From Clarireedia homoeocarpa (lineage: Eukaryota > Ascomycota > Leotiomycetes > Helotiales > Rutstroemiaceae), in the NCBI GenBank assembly GCA_001465935.1, contig LNKV01000081.1, positions 1 to 47,434 on the forward strand: 47,434 bases of DNA, in the 5' to 3' direction. Positions 23,338 to 34,639 of the stretch are shown piece by piece (within the stretch, counting starts at the first letter, position 1; each line of letters begins with the position of its first letter). Position numbers and translations under genes: made by a program. The notes under the pieces are model-generated. The model worked only from the letters and a program-made list of their open reading frames with translations. It had not been told where the DNA came from and did no database searches.

Positions 23338-23577
23338 TGTGACGAACAGTACGATTCGTACCTGTAAGCCAGGCCCGCAAAGTATCCGAAATGCATCCGT
23401 AATCGCCTGTAGTGCGTACGGCCCTTTTGGCCTATATAACAGCCTGCCTCTCCTGGTCTGTAGTTAGCTCTTTAATTGGTTATTTTAAGTCTATGTTTGA
23501 ACCTATAAGTGTCCGATTTAGATATGCTTATTGCCTATACAGTGGTCATCGCCAGGCCTTGAGGAAGGCATGTCACA
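23338..23577. mobile_element. Probable solo LTR
   Basis: This 240-bp segment begins TGTGACGAACAG and ends GCATGTCACA, with short inverted termini of the TG...CA type and an internal TATA-like GGCCTATATAACAGCC. No gag-pol sequence is next to it and I see no clear target-site duplication. The remaining 23189-23782 gap has no recognisable gene. Confidence 0.55.
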
Positions 23578-23782
23578 ATTAGTCTTAATTTTTAAGAATA
23601 GAGCTAAACTATATTCTTTGTATATAACTTGCTTTTCTTATATAAAGAATCAAATATTTATCAAAATTCTGTGAAGATTTGTATTTCTCGTTATAGAATA
23701 TACATATGTAATTCCCAAATGCTTGAGCTTTCTGAAGACTTTCAATCCTCCCGGTTTGAGACTAAACGGCAGGAAACTGGCT

Positions 23783-25739
23783 TTATACGTTATGAAGCAA
23801 TGCCTCCATATCCTCAGAGACTATTCCAAAATTCTTCAAAGCGAATGAGTTCTTCCTCGCTTGCCTTAGAATGATCCGCCGCAGCAAACACCCGAACTGT
23901 GCGAAAAATATTCCTATACAAAATGAGAGTAGTAGATACAGGGAGGCCTTGAGTCTAGTAAAAATGACTGCCCTCTGAAAGAAGATTGGCAGGTCCATCT
24001 GGCTCTTATAATCTGGATACCAATCCTCTTGACCGATGAGGCAATGCTCTTCTCCGCAAGTCTCAGTTAGAGTGCTTGGGGGGATCGTAGTCTTCTGTAC
24101 AGCGGATCTTGATAGGAAGGTACCGTCCCTGGACATGGCTTCCGCATAGCCAAAAGTGTAGTATGTATCTGCTTTGAAGGACGTCTCAAAGTCTGAGCGT
24201 GGCACACGACCAAGGAATAAAAATTCTCCTCCCTCTGAATGACCACCGTAGAAGTCCCAGTATGTCACCTCAGTTGCCCCATTCCAGCTAACATAGAACG
24301 AAGTTGGGCGAGCTTTTGTTTTCGAGTACCCATATATGTCAGGGACCGATTTTGGAGATGCTACCCACGGAAACTTATATGCTCGGTAGCTATGTACTCC
24401 CTCACCGGCAAATCGTGCGTTGAGAACACAGGTTCCATCGGATGTGAACTCAGAGAGATGACTTGAACTTCCTCTGCCGATAAAAACATTCCCGTTAGGA
24501 AGCATTTGCATATTCCCTTGGCTGACAGATTGAGGATCTGGTTCCGGTAATACCCATTCGGATAGTAGAGTTGCGGCTTTTGGGGACGATGTCGTGTCAA
24601 GAGAAACCATCATACCAGATGAATAATTCCGGGTAGAATTCCATCCATTGTGAGCATTGTTGAAGAAAGTGATCACTTCTTTCCCATCTTTCGAAGCTGA
24701 TTGGAACCTTGCATGATGTTGTGCTGAGAAATCGAACCCATAAAGCTTAAAGGAGGATTGAACGCCCCCCAATCTCCACAGAATATCTCCATTCTTGCCG
24801 GATATTTTGTATATGCAACTCATGTAACGTGATGAGATCAAATAATCTCCATCAGAGTTTTTGTCAACCGAGTTGATGTGGCTGTTCGATCATCCAATTA
24901 GTCCTTCGAGCATCCATGTGGAAATATTTCTTACAAATAATCAAAAGAACCAGCGTAGGATCGCCCGAACCCTTTTTCGATCTGGGGGGGCAGCTCGCTA
25001 TAATCAATTGGAATATGATCGTGTGATCGCCATTCAAACAGCACTGCCCCCGTCTCGATATCGATCTCCTGAAAAATGCTATCATAAACCCAACCAAGAC
25101 CGAGGTGAACACCCAAGGGCGTCAAGTCCGTTTGCTTTGGCTCATAGATGCTGATAAGAGCAGCGCGTCCATTGTCAATGATCCGGAACTCATGACTGTC
25201 TGCTGAAAGTCGACCGCCAGTCTTGACGTGGTTCTGGATTGTATAGGAAGAGTCCATAATATATCCACTCCCACCTCCATGGGCGTCATGTTGAGATCCC
25301 TTGTAAAAGGATAGGGCGGTTGAGTTGTGGAATTCGATTTTTTGAAAATCAAAAATTGTCAAGTCGGCTCCAGTTGAACGGTCAAAGCCTGACCAAACCA
25401 ATTTCTAGAATCATTCTTAATTTCAAGACTCAAAAAAAGGGAAGTTTGGATTACTCCATTATTATCGAAGATGTATGGTGCGGGTTGTGAGGTATGTCTC
25501 CAAGGAGATACAAACCAGTATCCTGGACTAATCTTCGATGGGTCGTATATGGTGATATTCATCAGGGGACTTAACAAGTCAGGTCTCTAGTTACTACATT
25601 ATTTTCTCGTCCTCTTCAAAACTTGCTTCTGAAGGTATCGACTTACAGATAGAAAGGTCGACTCTGATATAGCAAGTGCACGTGATAAGAAATTGAGCAT
25701 AAGAACGAAGCCCAGATGGACTTGATTTGGAGGTGGCAT
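23783..25739 (-). CDS. Arylsulfotransferase-like protein (PF14269 type)
   Basis: Four exons (25739-25647, 25586-25455, 25404-24935, 24881-23783) give 597 residues. An N-terminal signal peptide (HLGFVLMLNFLSRALA) leads into a luminal beta-propeller-type domain. It carries the family pattern RPDLLSP, ISPGYWFVSPW, APYIFDNNG-KLVWSG (joined by splicing), DSHEFRIIDNGRAALISIY, HINSVDKNSDGDYLISSRYMS and FSAQHHARF. A C-terminal transmembrane helix (LYLLLSFCIGIFFAQFG) follows. The fungal family is annotated as arylsulfotransferase-like from distant similarity to bacterial ASST, but sulfotransfer is not demonstrated by the sequence. Phenol-to-phenol sulfate transfer on a Tyr-containing peptide would be one possibility. 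All exon joins restore conserved motifs and the gene looks intact. Confidence 0.88.
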
Positions 25740-26677
25740 GGTTTTCCAGAGCGTGAGTTAAATTTGTTATTTCGTCAAAGTAGAATGAAAGCTGGAAAAG
25801 AAAATAGCCTTCAAGCCTCCTGTGTTTGGACTTGCTAGTCTTCAGAGTAAAAACCCAAGTGGTATATAGACTGATGTGCTACGAACACGTTGAGACTCAG
25901 AGAAGAAATGCCCGTGTTGCAAATAAAGCTCGTAGCACGGAAGAACAGCCGTAATCCACGTATCGAGAGAGAGCTTGAAGGCCAGGCGATAAGGTTTGGC
26001 CCGGCATCGTAGTTGACAATGCTTTATTAGAAATGTCTGAAAAGGCGTTTCAGGATGGGAAGATATGGCCTTCCTTTGGCCAATAGAAATCAATATACAT
26101 AGTCATGAATATAACTCTCTTCTCTTGATTGCATGTGATCCTGAAAAGGTTAATACTGTCGCAAGGGTTCACATCAGAAGTGCTAATATAAGGGCCTAGG
26201 ATTATCACTAACTGCAATCAGCTTCGCGCCATAGGGAATATACGAGTTATATAAGGTCACTGATATGATTATATTTTGGGATCATGCTGGTTTAATCTGC
26301 TGTCCACTCTCTTAGCTGAACTTTCTGCATCTATGCTTCCTGGTATCGATATATAAGACTAATCTCAAATATAGGCTATATACAAAATACCCGGATCCGT
26401 GGATATCTGTAAGCCGCTCTACTTTGTGGGTCCCCTCCTGGGTAACATATCCATGATTTAGTGAATTCACATTGCCCCTGCTCCAAAGACCTTTGAGCTA
26501 AGAGATGGTGCCTGAGTATCAAGGTTATGCAAGACCATCTTGTTATATAAGAGCCGAGATATCTCTATCAATCACATATTCCTTCTCGCATCACTACTTC
26601 AGAATTCAAACAGCAGTCTTCCTTCACAGCTCTATATTCCCACGAAATCGGATCTCTAACCCGCCATTACCATCAAC
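25740..26677. other. Intergenic region, promoters only
   Basis: This gap lies between two divergent genes. A TATA-like TTATATAAGAG near 26543 suits the downstream small-peptide gene. I see no repeat or additional gene. An antisense frame at 25842-26093 matches nothing I know. Confidence 0.5.
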
Positions 26678-26956
26678 ATGAAGTTCACTCTCATCATCTC
26701 CGCTCTTCTTATGGGTGCTCTAGCCACTCCAACCATCGTACACCACCATTCTTATTTTTCCCCATCAATCACTTATACCTAATTTTACTGACTTTAAATT
26801 TGTTAGGAACTTGCTCCCCGTGGCATGACAGCCGTCTGGGACGAGACTCTTGCCAAGCGCGTTGATGTTCCTTTTGGACAGGAACTTGGCCGCCGTGAAT
26901 GCTGTGGTGTTTGCGGCAAGAAAGAGACCTCTTGCGGTTTCTGCTCCACCATGTGC
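26678..26956 (+). CDS. Small secreted Cys-rich peptide, KEX2-type sites
   Basis: Exons 26678-26737 and 26807-26956 (69-bp intron) encode 69 residues. A clear signal peptide (MKFTLIISALLMGALA) is followed by an acidic propeptide with two dibasic processing sites, AKR and GRR. A final segment of about 20 residues has six cysteines in the order CC-C-C-C-C, ending in Cys at the stop codon. Such a layout suggests a secreted disulfide-rich mini-protein released by a Kex2-like protease. The stretch between KR and RR (VDVPFGQELG) could be a second excised peptide. It is next to the arylsulfotransferase-like and UstYa genes, so it is the only candidate precursor peptide I found in the island. It lacks the multiple repeated cores of classical dikaritin precursors, and an independent effector or antimicrobial role is equally possible. 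I do not recognise a named homologue. Confidence 0.78.
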
Positions 26957-28263
26957 TAGATGCGCGGTTTCGAGCTAACAGGCGTGGCCATTGATCGACC
27001 AAGTCTGGGTTAGTTTTTTCATAGCTTCTATAGGTTTTCTCATGCTAACGAGGTTTAGAAAGAGAGTAAGAGCGGAGTGGAATAGTGCTAGCTTGTTTCT
27101 CTTTTTCGTTCGCATTTTAGCTCGGCCGGGCTGTTTACACTCGTTTTGTTCCTGAAAATTCAGGTTGATATCCTAGGGGTTTGAGTTGCCGAGTTCCTTG
27201 ATTTAGAAAGCTAGATTTAACTCCCATCTCTATCAACTACCTCAGCTTCTAGGAAAATATATTATCTTATCCTTACCTCTTACTATTAAATAATATACTT
27301 GTGAAATCTCTTTTAAGACTTGTCAATTTTGAATTAAGTATATTCTTTAGAAAAAGCTATAAAATATAGCTCTCTTTAATTTAAGATTTTAGAAAGATTA
27401 TATTTTGATAAGCTTTGCAAAAAACTCTCTTTCTATATAATTAGGGCAGGTACTAGAAAACTTACTTTGATAAGCTTTGAAAGGTATCTCTATATATATC
27501 CTTTTGATTACTATATACAACTTCCCCATCTTATTTTTGGTGAGGTCGCGAGTAGTTAGTAGTTAAGGGGATAACCAGGGTAGATACTAGAAAGCTTATT
27601 TTGATAAGTTTTGAAGAAAAGCTTATTCTGATAAGCTTTTGATAAGCTTTTCAAGAAAGCTTATCAAGATAAGCTTTGAAAAGGATTTCCATATATATAG
27701 TACATTGATGCATCCTGATACCTTGCGCAAAATGCCTCAAGGCCACTTTAGCTTTCTTCGGGTCACGGCCAACTGCCGAGCCAGGATATTCCCTCCCTGG
27801 CTTCGGCATCCGTGCATTTCCCGTGGCTGGACCGACACCGCCATGTCCTCAGCACGGACGATGCGCCAGATCTTTGCACCTTATTCAGCCTACATGCGCA
27901 GATGCATGGGTCCTTGCCCGCGGGAAGTGATACAGTAATGCTTAATCATAGACATGCATATCTGCGGTAAGACCGGCAAGCAGTACTACCACACCAATAA
28001 GCGTACAGTGCCGGCAATGCTATGCCACCTAAGCACATTCCACCTTCTTGATCCCATGCATCCGCTGGCATACCTCCAAGCAAAAGCTTATCTCGCCCGC
28101 TATCGTATAATCTGAGACATTCGATCTCGGCCACCTCGAATGCCTCATTGGGACGTACAGCCATATCGAGGTCGGGAGTATTTCCCTTTGCGCTTAGCGT
28201 GGAGACGGCCATCAACCAGCATATACTTTCCTTAGCAAGTTATCAATCAGCTGGGGTTTCTTG
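26957..28263. other. Gene-poor stretch with AAGCTTATC palindromes
   Basis: Between about 27395 and 27690 the motif AAGCTTATC and its inverse GATAAGCTT recur many times, with GAAAGCTTATC/GATAAGCTTT pairs able to fold, plus a recurring TACTAGAAA(A/G)CTTA(T/C)TTTGATAAG block. Around 27700-28215 the base composition becomes GC-rich. Short frames occur on both strands, but none has a recognisable product, so this may be an eroded gene fragment. Confidence 0.5.
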
Positions 28264-28309
28264 GTTTTAGGGTTTAGGGCTAACCCGAAGTAAACCCTAA
28301 CTAAAACCC
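28264..28309. repeat. Inverted telomere-like repeats
   Basis: GTTTTAGGGTTTAGGGCTAACCC is followed within a few bases by TAAACCCTAACTAAAACCC. Degenerate TTAGGG-type units thus face CCCTAA-type units in a head-to-head arrangement inside the contig. Confidence 0.65.
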
Positions 28310-28393
28310 GGCGCCGACGAGGTCGTATTGACTGCAATAACGTTCAAGTGGTGTAGTATGGAAGAACCAAGGATTATTAACAATTAAAACTAT

Positions 28394-28536
28394 ACATTTG
28401 TGCGGTGGATACTACCTACCCACTTCAGGGTCAGGGTATTAATGAATGCACCAAGTCCACTTGCGAATACCCTCATACTCCTACGTGGACTATGTCCATT
28501 CATGAAACGAGCATGTTTGTGTATAGACCGGAGCAC
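28394..28536. mobile_element. Relic of the 7.1-8.1 kb TIR element
   Basis: TTTGTGCGGTGGATACTACC and a closing GTATAGACCGGA end match the reverse complement of parts of the 927-bp element, including GGACTATGTCCATTCATGAAA against GGACGTAGTCCATTTATGAAA. The interior is deleted. Confidence 0.6.
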
Positions 28537-28853
28537 ATCCCGTCACAACAAGCGGATACGATACTTTTGCTCACGCACCGGAGGGGTGCATTGATTTAAA
28601 CAACTACCTTAGTAGATAGACACGATGAGACAGACAGACAGTGATGTTTTGATGTAATGTGATCAGAGCTCGTAGCTAGCTAGTGTTTTGTTTTATATGA
28701 AGCAACGAGTATTGCGTTCCTAAACATTCATACCCTACCCCTTACTTAGTGTTTTGGCTGGCCTGATCTGATCTGGTCTATTGCCCTGGTGTGTCGAGGT
28801 ATTAGGTCTAGGTGTGGTCTAATCGAAAAGAAAAGGTCAAAGTAAAAGTAACA

Positions 28854-30941
28854 TTAAGTCCGACTCTGACACTCCTTCCCTTGAACCGCCTCACTCTGAA
28901 CCACCTCTCCACCCGCAATCTCATTATCATTATCCCCCGTAGTAGGCGACTCAGCCACCTTCACCGACTTCCACTCCATACCCAGGGCTCCAATCGCTGA
29001 GATACACGCCATAGCTAACGAGACCTGAAACGCCTTCATTATTGCATTATTATATGCATTAAGTGCAGCAGGTAACTGGGTACTCGAAATCAACGTCTTC
29101 AAGCTCGTCACTCCCGTCTTGATTACGAGCGCGGCATCGACGCCTGAGATCTGCGAGAGGCCGCTCGACAGCTTGTTTGTGAAGATGTTTTGCCCGACGG
29201 AGACCATGAGCGTGCCGCCGAGAAGCTGGAAGAAGAGCACGGCGGTGGAGCCGGCGGGAATGTCGGCGAGCGGGAGCACGGCCTGCGCGGCCATGATGGC
29301 TTGCTGGAAACCGAAGCCGGTTCCGAGACCGAAGATGATTTGGTAGCCAATCCAGAGGTTGATGGGGGTTGTGGTGGTGAAGGTTGTGAGGAGACCGGCG
29401 CCGATGGACATCATGACGGTAGAGGCGTAGACGAAGGGCATGTAGTATCCCAAGACGTTGGTCAGGGCACCGGCGAGAATAGTGGCGGAGACATTGGCGA
29501 TGATCAAAGGAATGTTGTCGATTCCTGATTGGAGGGGACCAGCGTCGTGAATGGCTTGGAACCAAATGGGGAGGTAGTAGACAAGGAGGAAGAAGGCACC
29601 ACCTAAGGAGAAGCAGAAGATGGAGCCGAAAATAATGCTGCGGTGGGCTAAGATGCGTGGTGGGACTAGAGTAGGCAAAGGTCAGCCTGTTTGTTTTCTC
29701 GCAAGGTTAATGTTAAGGTTAAACTGAATCTATCTTACTAGTTGCTTCGTCTCCCATCCACCACTGAACCACGCAGAAGGACACCAGGCACACGCCAAAG
29801 ACGACTATCAGTGCGATGATCCGTCCACTGTTCCAGGCATACTCGGTGCCGCCCCATTGTAGAGCCAAGAGGAGGCAGATGATAGCGGGGACGAAGAGGA
29901 CGGTGCCGATGGGATCGAATTGCATCAAGAAGCGCTTGAAGCTGATTGCTGGTCGAGGTTCTTTGGCGGGGGCTTTGAACAAGAAGAAATTCAGGACAGC
30001 TGTGATGGCTCCTACTGTTTTTTTGGAAGAAGAGCACGCATGGTTAGCCTTGCTGTATGTAGAGTAGCTGGATAGAGGAATGGATAGATGAAAATTTTAA
30101 ATCACGAGGGCCAGAGCTAGGGAGAAAGCTGCTCACAAGGAAGATTGATGTAAAAGCACCACCGCCATGTCGCGTGCGAGGTGAAGGCGCCCCCCAGAAG
30201 CGGGCCGATGATACTTGCAATGCCATACGTGCCCCCAATCAAGCCAGTATACAAGGCGCGCTGCTCCAGCAATGGCACTGTGTATGCGACAATGATCTGG
30301 GCTCCCGAAAAGATGCCTGCTGAGCCGAGGCCAGCAATGGCGCGCCCAACGATCAGGGACATGGAATTGGGCGCAACGCCGCATATCAGCGAGCCGAGCT
30401 CAAACAGAGCGAGCGCGGTCAGGAACACCCATTTTACGCTGAACTGGCTATAGAACTTGCCAAACAGCAGTTGGAAGGCGCTGGTGGTAAGCAGGTAGGA
30501 GGATCCGTACCAGCCGACGTCGTCGAGCGCATGGAACTCATCGGTGATGCGTGGGATGGCGGTTGCGATGATGGTGTTATCTAGGGCGACACAGAGGACG
30601 GCGAGGCACGAGGCGATGTTGATGATGAAGGTCTGGCGGGAGCTGTAGGTTTCGGCGGGTGCGGGGGCAGGGGCTGGAGGTGCTGGAGGTGCTGGAGGAT
30701 TATTGGAGGCATCGTTTCCAATTGCGACGACATCCTTCTCAACCACGATAACGTCTTTCTCTGCTTCTAGTCCTGGTCCTACTTCTCGCCCATCTCTATC
30801 TCTCTTTTGCTGAGTACAAGTAGCTTTGGGAGATGACGAGCCGTTGTGATTGGAGGTGAGGGTCGTGGTAGACGTGGTAGACGTGGATGGTGATGGTAAT
30901 GGTGATGGTGATGCTGCCAGGACATGCTGGTGGTTCTCCAT
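28854..30941 (-). CDS. MFS transporter, DHA2 (14-TM) drug:H+ antiporter type
   Basis: This is a plasma-membrane exporter of the major facilitator superfamily. Three exons (30941-30137, 30014-29739, 29665-28854) give 630 residues, usual for the 14-TM DHA2 group. A long low-complexity N-terminus (Ser/Thr/Pro and an Ala-Pro run) precedes the first helix at INIASCLAVLCVALDNTIIATAIPRI. Family landmarks are GWYGSSYLLTTSAFQLLFGK, the motif-B-type GRAIAGLGSAG, the motif-C-type GTYGIASIIGPLLGGAF and NLPLG, whose Leu is created by splicing intron 1. The last helices end in a hydrophilic tail. The start ATG is at 30941; the open frame upstream has none. Such transporters often sit in secondary-metabolite clusters as efflux or self-protection pumps. 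The substrate is unknown. Confidence 0.92.
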
Positions 30942-31031
30942 AGCGACAGCGACAGGAGCGCAAGGGGAGCGCAAAGGGAGCGCAGAATACAATTACAGAG
31001 ATTTACTGCATGTACATTGTACGAAGTGTGT

Positions 31032-31095
31032 GTAGCGCAGATATATAGCGCAGACGTATAGCGCCGACGTACAACGAAGACGTACAGCGACGAAA
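31032..31095. repeat. Short tandem GCGCAGA/CGTATAGCG repeat
   Basis: About four degenerate 15-16 bp units built on TAGCGCAGACGTATAGCGC lie immediately upstream of the MFS start, in its presumed promoter or 5' UTR. Confidence 0.6.
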
Positions 31096-31210
31096 TGACT
31101 GCAGAAGAATGACTCGAGCAACGGGCCAAGAGTGTGCTGTGCAGTGGGTGGCGGGTATCGTGTGATGTGGAAAAGAGTGTAGTGCAGTGCAGTGCAGGTA
31201 ATCAATTCAT

Positions 31211-31276
31211 AAGGGAAAGGGAAAGGGAAAGGGAAAGTGAAGGGGAAAGTGAAGGGGAAGGGGAAGGTGAAAGGAA
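31211..31276. repeat. GGGAAA microsatellite
   Basis: A run of GGGAAA units grades into GGGGAAGGTGAA-type variants over about 65 bp, in the upstream region of the MFS gene. Confidence 0.8.
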
Positions 31277-31747
31277 GATGCAATAAGGTCCTTCGTAAAG
31301 TTCCCCAGGTTAGCTTGGTGGCTGATAACGATTGATTGTTCGCTTATCTCCTTATCTCGACCTTTCCGTATTGGAAAAAGCGTCATTAACGGTCACCAAG
31401 GGTCACTATGAGGCACTATGAGGCACTGTGAGTCATTCTCGCTCATACCAAATCATTCCCGTGCCGTCGCGTCCACGTGGTTTGATTTAGCAACAAAGAG
31501 AAGCCAACACATCGACTCCATATACTGTACTATAATGTGTTGAGTGAAATTTCAACCGCCCAACGAGAGAGCGACTGCAATGTTTTTCTACTAAAGCAAC
31601 TTCGCAAGTTCAGTTGGAGATGAAATGAATGCGAAGTAGCACGAAGTAGACTTTTTTTTGCGGGGTCCCGCATTCCCGCATTCCCGCTGCCCGCCCGCCG
31701 CTAGTACGAATACGAAGTAGTGAATTCCTTTAGTCACTTGATTTGAT

Positions 31748-31916
31748 ACCAAAGTACTAGTCCCTGTAGTAGACCCTTATATTTATCAGCCAACGAAATA
31801 GCAGAGGCGATATTCAATCTGCCGAATGATTGGTTAACAGAGAGAAAGGGGCTAAACAGAGACCCCACTTATTTATCCCTGACTACCAAGTACTTTACTT
31901 TAGTACAAAGTATACA
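31748..31916. repeat. Dispersed repeat, copy 1
   Basis: AGTCCCTGTAGTAGAC and TTCAATCTGCCGAATGATTG are shared with 42285-42430, with intervening similarity (CCAACGAAATAGC against CCGATGAAATAGC). Flanking AAGTACT stretches suggest short inverted ends. Confidence 0.55.
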
Positions 31917-32101
31917 AAGTACGAAGTAAATCGAATTTTTTTTTTTATAAGTTCCCCACCCACCTGCCGTGCCGTACCGATAGGTGATTGATTTAAACAA
32001 GGTGGAACAGTCTTGAGCGCCATGACTCGATTCAAGGCGCGGATAACGCATTCGCGGCTCGGATAAACAAGCCCACAATTTTAGTGCTGACATCGTACGA
32101 A

Positions 32102-32969
32102 ACCCCCCCCAGGGAAAAATGTTATTTGGTGGGTTTTGCAAGGAATATATCCAGGGTACTGACAAGGGCATTTAACCACTCAAAATCGAAGGATTCAATC
32201 AACCGGGTACATCGGAATCAAGGCTTTACTTTAGTATATAGCTTTTCAAGCTCACCACCCACTTATTAGGTTTAGTTGAGATTAAATAATATTGAAATTA
32301 TTTAGAGATTCTAAAGCTAATATTTTGTAGCTTCTCTCTAGATATTAATAACAGTTTGATAATACTTTCACTATAAATTCAAGAGTAATTTTATTAAATA
32401 TACTATATTAAATATTAATTAAATATTAACTAAATATATTTAATTATTGAGATTTACTTGAAAATATATTTATATTTATTTCTAATCTCCTAGAGAGTAT
32501 AATTAAAATCAAGAGCAGTCTTGATCCGAATACAGTTAAAGTAGATAGTCTTAGTAACTCTTTCTCTTCTAGGTGTTCTAGGTAGTACTAGTGTTAGTAG
32601 TACTGGCGATAGTGATAGTGGTGTTGGTAGTAACGATAGTAATGATAAATCGGTGAGAACAGATTGAATCGGCGGCAGTGAGATGTGTAATCTTGTAGCA
32701 GATCTCTCAGCAAGAGGTGGCCTCTCAGCTGAAGGGGATAGTATCAATAAACCTCTATAGGCTAAATATAGTATTAAGCGACGACTACATTCAAAAAGTA
32801 TATCCTCAAATCCAGCCTTTTATTCTGCCATTGGGTGGCAAAAAAAAACTTTTCATCCGAGGTATCTTCGTTGTAAAAAGGACCATTTTGAGTGGTTGAA
32901 ACCCCCTGTTTGCACCCTTGATACTTCAGTAGCAAAATCCACTTTTTAATATTTATTCTTGGGGGGGTA
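32102..32969. mobile_element. MITE-family element with AT-rich insert
   Basis: The left end has a C-run followed by AGGGAAAAATGTTATTTGGT, and the right end has ATTTATTCTTGGGGGGG. Both are flanked by subterminal blocks found in the 7.3-kb copy (CACTCAAAATCGA; GAGGTATCTTCG). The middle (about 32275-32860) is an unrelated AT-rich sequence, probably a later insertion. The 30942-34640 gap otherwise contains only repeats and short unsupported frames. Confidence 0.65.
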
Positions 32970-33004
32970 TGGTATCTTGCTTATACTATATATGAGCAAG
33001 CTTA

Positions 33005-33373
33005 ACCAGTGGGTGCACTAACTCATTCCACAGTCGAGTCATAACCACACCAAATTTACAAACTTCAAATATTTATATAGAATCTCTTTGTTAAACACTA
33101 AACAATCTTCTCTATTTTCGCCGAATCTGAACTCTCCAAATTACAGATTTTAAGTTATTTTTGTTAAAGCGAAATTTTCATATTTAAATAACTTTATCAA
33201 TAAAAATCTTGAAAATGTTAGAAAAGCTATTTGAGATTATCTCAGAGTCAGAAATTATTTAGTTCAATATTCAAATTGAAATCCCAAAATTTAGATTTTT
33301 AATAAATTTCTAAAGTGCTCAAATTTGGGTGTTGTTTTCAAAAGGTGTTGAATGAATTAGTGCACTCACTGGT
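33005..33373. mobile_element. 369-bp MITE, ACCAGTG termini
   Basis: The termini ACCAGTGGGTGCACTAACTC and, inverted, ACCAGTGAGTGCACTAATTC agree over about 28 bp. The interior is AT-rich and non-coding. This is a different family from the G-run MITEs. The target-site duplication is not clear. Confidence 0.75.
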
Positions 33374-34639
33374 GCTTCAAGAAATGGACCTGGGAATTTC
33401 CAATGGCATATGAATCTGCTAAAATACTTGGTATACTAACCCGGGACTTGCGTACTGATCTACAAAGTGCAGGCTACAAGTAGTAGGCTGCAAGTAGGCT
33501 ACTTGTACTTGTAGGCTATAGTGACAGGGATTCAAATGTTGCATGATTACATTGCGTCGCATTGCATAATGCCACCGTACACCTACGCGAAGCAATTGGC
33601 TGGAATATGGAGGGGTAATATGGGTGCAACCCGACTGTTGAACCCAAAGGAGGAATATAGGCGTAAATCGCGAACAGCCCCTCGTTATTGACCACCCGTG
33701 TTGGGCCCACTTAAGGGACTTGGAACCGGCAATGTAGTAGGCTCAGAATGACTATATATAGGCCAGTCCTTTAGCACTTGTAGAAAAGTTCAATCGATTA
33801 AGGTATCCATTCATTTAAATCTACCGAGGCCCTATAGGCACTGCAAACCATCCGCTAAACACCTGTACGACTACTTGCCCGCCAAAACAGTCCACCCGAG
33901 GTAGGTTGCGACGATCAACCTGATACTCTGTGTATTAATGAGTATACCAAATCGTTCCATGAGCAATGAGCATTGATAGATGAAGCTTTGGCTGCGGTTA
34001 GTGGCTAAGCCTTTCTATAAAAAGGTGTATAATGCCCTCTCAGAAATAGAAGAAAATTCATTTCATTAGCATCGGTATGTTTTCCTGTCTTCTCTGTATC
34101 ATCTCTCATTATCTGCTGCCATGAAGAAAATATTTATTTTGCCGATGTGACTGCTACACGTTAGCTATGATCACTTTTAACCGACATCGTCTGAGCAAGC
34201 ATCTTATCTTTTATTCTCGAGACTTTCTCTTGAGCGCCCATTGCTGACTTGTGCAAGCTGTCTAGGTGGAGTAATACGTATAGTCGAGGGGTGCATAACC
34301 ATGTGCTTGCGACGATTCTTTCGGCTGCTCTCTTTCTATTCTGATAATTGCAGATTGCACCTGTAGGAATTGTAAACGTACAGAGTGAACCGCCACTTGC
34401 TGTGATGAACACGAGAGTCAACTAAATACTGCTTTGCTAAACAAACAACTAATTAAGAGAATAAGGAAGTTTAAGAGAGGGAAGAGCTTATATACAGGGA
34501 GTAAGCCCGTGCATGTGCCTCTGCACGTGTAGTACTACACGTGGTTTGTCCGCAGCTCCTCCAGCCTCTGTAACTGAGGCAAGGTGCAGAGATATACTCT
34601 TTAATTGGGAATGGAGACGGTTTAAAAGCTCTTCAGTTT

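Noticed and set aside
27946..28215. 89-codon minus-strand frame
   Set aside because: No motif, homologue or splice context is recognisable, and the first codon is not ATG.
29059..29565. Arg/His-rich and Gly/Glu-rich frames over the MFS gene
   Set aside because: They are out-of-frame shadows of a GC-rich coding exon.
31206..31283. PF-repeat peptide (FPFPFTFPF) on the minus strand
   Set aside because: It is a translation of the GGGAAA microsatellite, with no gene context.
34161..34421. Minus-strand frame of 86 codons with a basic patch
   Set aside because: It might be a transposase tail, but it is too short and diverged to support.
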